A DNA stretch of 64,000 bases, taken from positions 3,162,001-3,226,000 of the forward strand of contig NZ_CP011427.1 of NCBI RefSeq assembly GCF_001506165.1, in the 5' to 3' direction. The notes under the pieces are model-generated. The model saw only the letters and a list, made by a program, of their open reading frames with translations, ran no database searches and was not told where the DNA came from. Position 1 is the stretch's first letter. Every line of letters starts with the position of its first letter. Positions 61,350-64,000 of the stretch are shown one piece after another. The position numbers were made by a program, and so were the translations under genes. Source of the DNA: Pantoea vagans. GTDB lineage: Bacteria; Pseudomonadota; Gammaproteobacteria; Enterobacterales; Enterobacteriaceae.

Positions 61350-63782
61350 TCACGATGAAAATTTCTTGGTTCGCCTTGTCGGCAAGGCTTTGGCCGGATC
61401 GTCGGGCCAGAGATGTTTGGGATAGCGCCCTTTCATCTCTTTCTGCACCTCAGGCCAGGCACCTCGCCAGAACGCCGCGAGATCACGGGTGATCTGCAAC
61501 GGACGCTGTGCCGGTGAAAGCAACTCCAGTACCAGCGGAATACGCCCTTCGGCCACCGCGGGATTTTGTGCCTCACCAAACATCTCCTGAATGCGCACTG
61601 CCAGCGCAGGGGGTTTATCCAGCGCGTAACGGATGGGCAGGCGACTTCCGGTCGGCACAGTGTAATGAGTTGGCAGCACAGTATCCAGCCGCTGACGTTG
61701 TGACCATGTCAGCAAATGTAATAATGCACTGACAAGACTGACGCTTTGCAGGCTTTTGAGATCGCGCACCGCGCCCATCTCCGGCAGCAGCCAACGCTCA
61801 AGTGAATCGAGTAGCGTTTCGTCGTCCAGCTGCGGCCACGCCTCTTCAGGCAGCCATTCAGCCGCACAGTATAAGCGCAGACGCAGCTGTTCCGCTTCCG
61901 GTGTCCAGCCGAGTACTGAGAGCCCTTTTTCGCGGATCCAGCGCAACATCGCCGGATGTAAAATATCCGCTTCGGGGCGCGCCTGCGGTTGCGCTTTTAG
62001 GACCAGCGAACCCACGAGTTCCCGCTTCCACGCACGCAGTGTGCCCTTCTCTTCGTCCCATTCCACATCAATACGTTGTGTCACCAGGGCCGGACATTGC
62101 TGGCGCAGATGCACCATATCCACCGGCAACGCCATCAGGATGCGCGCATCGGCGGCGCTGGCACCTTGCAGCAACATAGGGGCAATCAGCCATTCATTTC
62201 GACTCAGGCCATCCTGTTCATCCAGCATCGCGCCAAGGCCATTTGCCAGTTGATAGCGGGCACTGTCGCCGCGACGCAGCGCCAGACGGTCGGCAAACCC
62301 CGCCACCAGTAACGCCGGAAACAGATCGGGATTGACCTTGCCACCGCTGGCATTCAGCCGTTGCTGCCACTGGCGAGCGCGGCGCTGCCAGTGCGGCTGT
62401 GGTCGATTGAGCGCATCTCGCAGATCGGCGCTGCCACTGCGTGGGGGATCTTCCAGAATCGCGACCAGCAAGGCCGCACTGGCAATCGCATCACTGTCTT
62501 GCGCGGCACTTAATATCGCAGTCAAGCGCGGATCGCTGCCCAGCGCCGCCATTTTCCTTCCACGCGCATTCAGTTTGTCGCCTTCCAGCGCGCCTAAGTG
62601 GGTCAGCAACGTACTGGCCGCGCGTAAGCTGCGCACGGGCGGCGCATCCAGCCAACGCAGTTGCGACGCATCCTGGCAGCCCCACTGCAGTAAATCGATG
62701 TGCAACGAGGCGAGATCGCTGTTGAGTATTTCCGGCTCACTTTGTGCGGCGGCACGCATCGCTTGCTCTTGCGGCAATAAATGCAGGCAGATACCCGGTT
62801 CAAGACGACCGGCGCGTCCGGCGCGCTGCGTCATGGAGGCCTGGCTAATGCGCTGTGTTTGCAGCCGCGTGACGCCGCTGCGCACGTCGAACTGCGCCGA
62901 GCGTTCGAGTGCGCTATCCACCACTAACCGGATGCCTTCAATGGTCAAACTGGTTTCGGCGATATTGGTGGCAAGCACCACTTTACGCCGACCCGCAGGT
63001 GAAGGCAGGATGGCGCGACGCTGCGCCTCCAGCGATAACGCGCCATATAAAGGAGAGAGATCAACATCTTCACCAATGCGTGACGCCAGTTCACGCTTCA
63101 CACGCTCAATCTCGGCCACACCGGGCAGAAAAAGCAGCAGTGAACCGGATTCTTCCCGCAGCAGTTGCGCCACTTCACGCGCCACCGCTTCTTCAAAACG
63201 TTGCTGCGTATTGAGCGAGGCATAGCGCCGTGTGACAGGATAACTACGCCCCTCAGAGGCGATAAAGGGGGCATCAGGCAGCAGTTGACGCAGGCGTTCA
63301 TTATCCAGGGTCGCGGACATCAGCAAAATTTTCAGGTCATCACGCAACCCTTGCTGCACATCCAGCAGCAAGGCCAACGCTAAATCGGCCTGCAAACTGC
63401 GTTCATGGAATTCATCGAGGATCACCAGCGATACGCCTTCCAGCATCGGATCGCGTTGCAACATGCGCGTCAGAATGCCTTCCGTCACCACTTCAAGGCG
63501 CGTGTTGGGACCACAGCAGTTTTCACCGCGCATGCGGTAACCCACGGTTTCCCCCGGCTGTTCACCCAGCCCTTCTGCCAGCCGTTGTGCAACGTTGCGT
63601 GCCGCCAGACGGCGGGGCTCCAGCATGATAATCCGCCCCGGCAACCGTGCTTTTTGCAACAATTGCAACGGCAGCCAGGTGGACTTCCCCGCCCCGGTAG
63701 GTGCCGCTAACAAGACCTGCGGCGACTGCGCCAACGCCTCCAGCAATGCGGGTAGCACCTCGCTGACCGGTAATTCACTCAC
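61350..63782 (-). CDS. hrpB: ATP-dependent DEAH/DECH-family RNA helicase HrpB
   Basis: DExH-box helicase of unclear cellular role. The GTG at 63782 (GGGAG 6 bp upstream) gives 810 residues, close to E. coli HrpB, and leaves room for the promoter of divergent thpR; in-frame ATGs at 63821 and further upstream are possible but extend the protein beyond the homologue. Walker A is APTGAGKST, the DEAH-like box is LDEFHERS, and helicase motif VI is TQRAGRAGRLEPG. The C-terminal family domain ends with KGRYPKHLWPDDPAKA. No gene follows before the ERIC and mrcB. Confidence 0.94.
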   Translation of the reverse strand: MSELPVSEVLPALLEALAQSPQVLLAAPTGAGKSTWLPLQLLQKARLPGRIIMLEPRRLAARNVAQRLAEGLGEQPGETVGYRMRGENCCGPNTRLEVVTEGILTRMLQRDPMLEGVSLVILDEFHERSLQADLALALLLDVQQGLRDDLKILLMSATLDNERLRQLLPDAPFIASEGRSYPVTRRYASLNTQQRFEEAVAREVAQLLREESGSLLLFLPGVAEIERVKRELASRIGEDVDLSPLYGALSLEAQRRAILPSPAGRRKVVLATNIAETSLTIEGIRLVVDSALERSAQFDVRSGVTRLQTQRISQASMTQRAGRAGRLEPGICLHLLPQEQAMRAAAQSEPEILNSDLASLHIDLLQWGCQDASQLRWLDAPPVRSLRAASTLLTHLGALEGDKLNARGRKMAALGSDPRLTAILSAAQDSDAIASAALLVAILEDPPRSGSADLRDALNRPQPHWQRRARQWQQRLNASGGKVNPDLFPALLVAGFADRLALRRGDSARYQLANGLGAMLDEQDGLSRNEWLIAPMLLQGASAADARILMALPVDMVHLRQQCPALVTQRIDVEWDEEKGTLRAWKRELVGSLVLKAQPQARPEADILHPAMLRWIREKGLSVLGWTPEAEQLRLRLYCAAEWLPEEAWPQLDDETLLDSLERWLLPEMGAVRDLKSLQSVSLVSALLHLLTWSQRQRLDTVLPTHYTVPTGSRLPIRYALDKPPALAVRIQEMFGEAQNPAVAEGRIPLVLELLSPAQRPLQITRDLAAFWRGAWPEVQKEMKGRYPKHLWPDDPAKALPTRRTKKFSS

Positions 63783-63846
63783 ACTCAACTCCCACTGCGC
63801 CTGTGCTAAGATGGCGCGCATTGTAGCACTCAACGGCAACTCCATC

Positions 63847-64000
63847 ATGACCACGCAACGTCTGTTCTTTGCCCTCGAACTGCCCGATCCGCTCCAGCAA
63901 CAGCTGGTACAGTGGCGGGCGGAGAACTTTGCTGAAGAGGCGGGAAAACCGGTGGTTGCTGCGAATCTGCACCTGACGCTGGCGTTTCTGGGAGAAGTGA
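63847..64000 (+). CDS. thpR: RNA 2',3'-cyclic phosphodiesterase ThpR (LigT), 5' part
   Basis: 2H-phosphoesterase family member that opens 2',3'-cyclic phosphates and was first described as a tRNA 2'-5' ligase. Only the first 51 codons are in the window; the gene runs off the right edge. It starts MTTQRLFFALELPDPLQQQL and contains the first HxT motif in NLHLTLAFLGEV; the second lies outside. It is divergent from hrpB, as in E. coli. Confidence 0.9.
   Translation, partial: MTTQRLFFALELPDPLQQQLVQWRAENFAEEAGKPVVAANLHLTLAFLGEV

Overview
The window is a conserved chromosomal stretch from an enterobacterium. Protein sequences are close to Escherichia coli throughout, and the gene order from thpR to the rRNA operon matches the E. 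coli thpR-hrpB-mrcB-fhu-hemL-erpA-btuF-mtnN-dgt-degP-cdaR-yaeH-dapD-glnD-map-rpsB...accA-ldcC-tilS-rof-proS-metQIN-gmhB-rrnH segment. Several E. coli genes are absent (nlpE, yaeQ, yadS, clcA, yaeI), and a few non-E. coli genes occupy the same joints (a cytochrome c, an alginate-lyase-family protein, a GntR regulator, a small secreted protein). Together with ERIC repeats and Pantoea/Erwinia-like proteins this suggests family Erwiniaceae, probably Pantoea or a relative. That assignment is inference from recall of gene order, not from a search.

Layout. 1-4200: an rRNA operon on the minus strand (16S, tRNA-Glu, 5' two thirds of 23S) with P1/P2 promoters and boxA sites. 4190-10500: gmhB, then the methionine importer metNIQ behind a MetJ operator, rcsF-trmO and proS. 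10500-13711: arfB, yaeP-rof, a small cytochrome c, tilS and yaeR. 13787-36188: a long minus-strand block that reads, in transcription order, rpsB, tsf, pyrH, frr, dxr, uppS, cdsA, rseP, bamA, skp, lpxD, fabZ, lpxA, lpxB, rnhB, dnaE, accA and ldcC. It links translation, isoprenoid and phospholipid synthesis, outer-membrane assembly, lipid A, replication and fatty-acid synthesis. 36503-41762: plus-strand map, glnD, dapD, yaeH. 41893-45048: an accessory pocket with a GntR/FCD regulator convergent to an alginate-lyase-family gene that sits 26 bp behind cdaR. 45283-52204: degP (sigma-E promoter), dgt, mtnN-btuF, an orphan small secreted protein, erpA, hemL. 52410-58381: the ferrichrome operon fhuACDB behind a Fur box. 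58595-64000: mrcB, hrpB and the start of thpR.

I found no new multi-gene system. The parts that depart from the conserved backbone are: the uronate/alginate-lyase pocket with a reading-frame scar at its 3' end (42609-42746); an orphan pilin-like miniature secreted protein (50067-50318); a nested palindrome with a repeated arm between accA and ldcC (16052-16266); three ERIC elements, one of them inside the rpsB-tsf operon; short palindromic repeats around and inside the fhu operon; and a glutamine-rich tail on PBP1B. Start sites were chosen using ribosome-binding sites and the known lengths of E. coli homologues. All family assignments come from recognising the sequence; no database search was possible.
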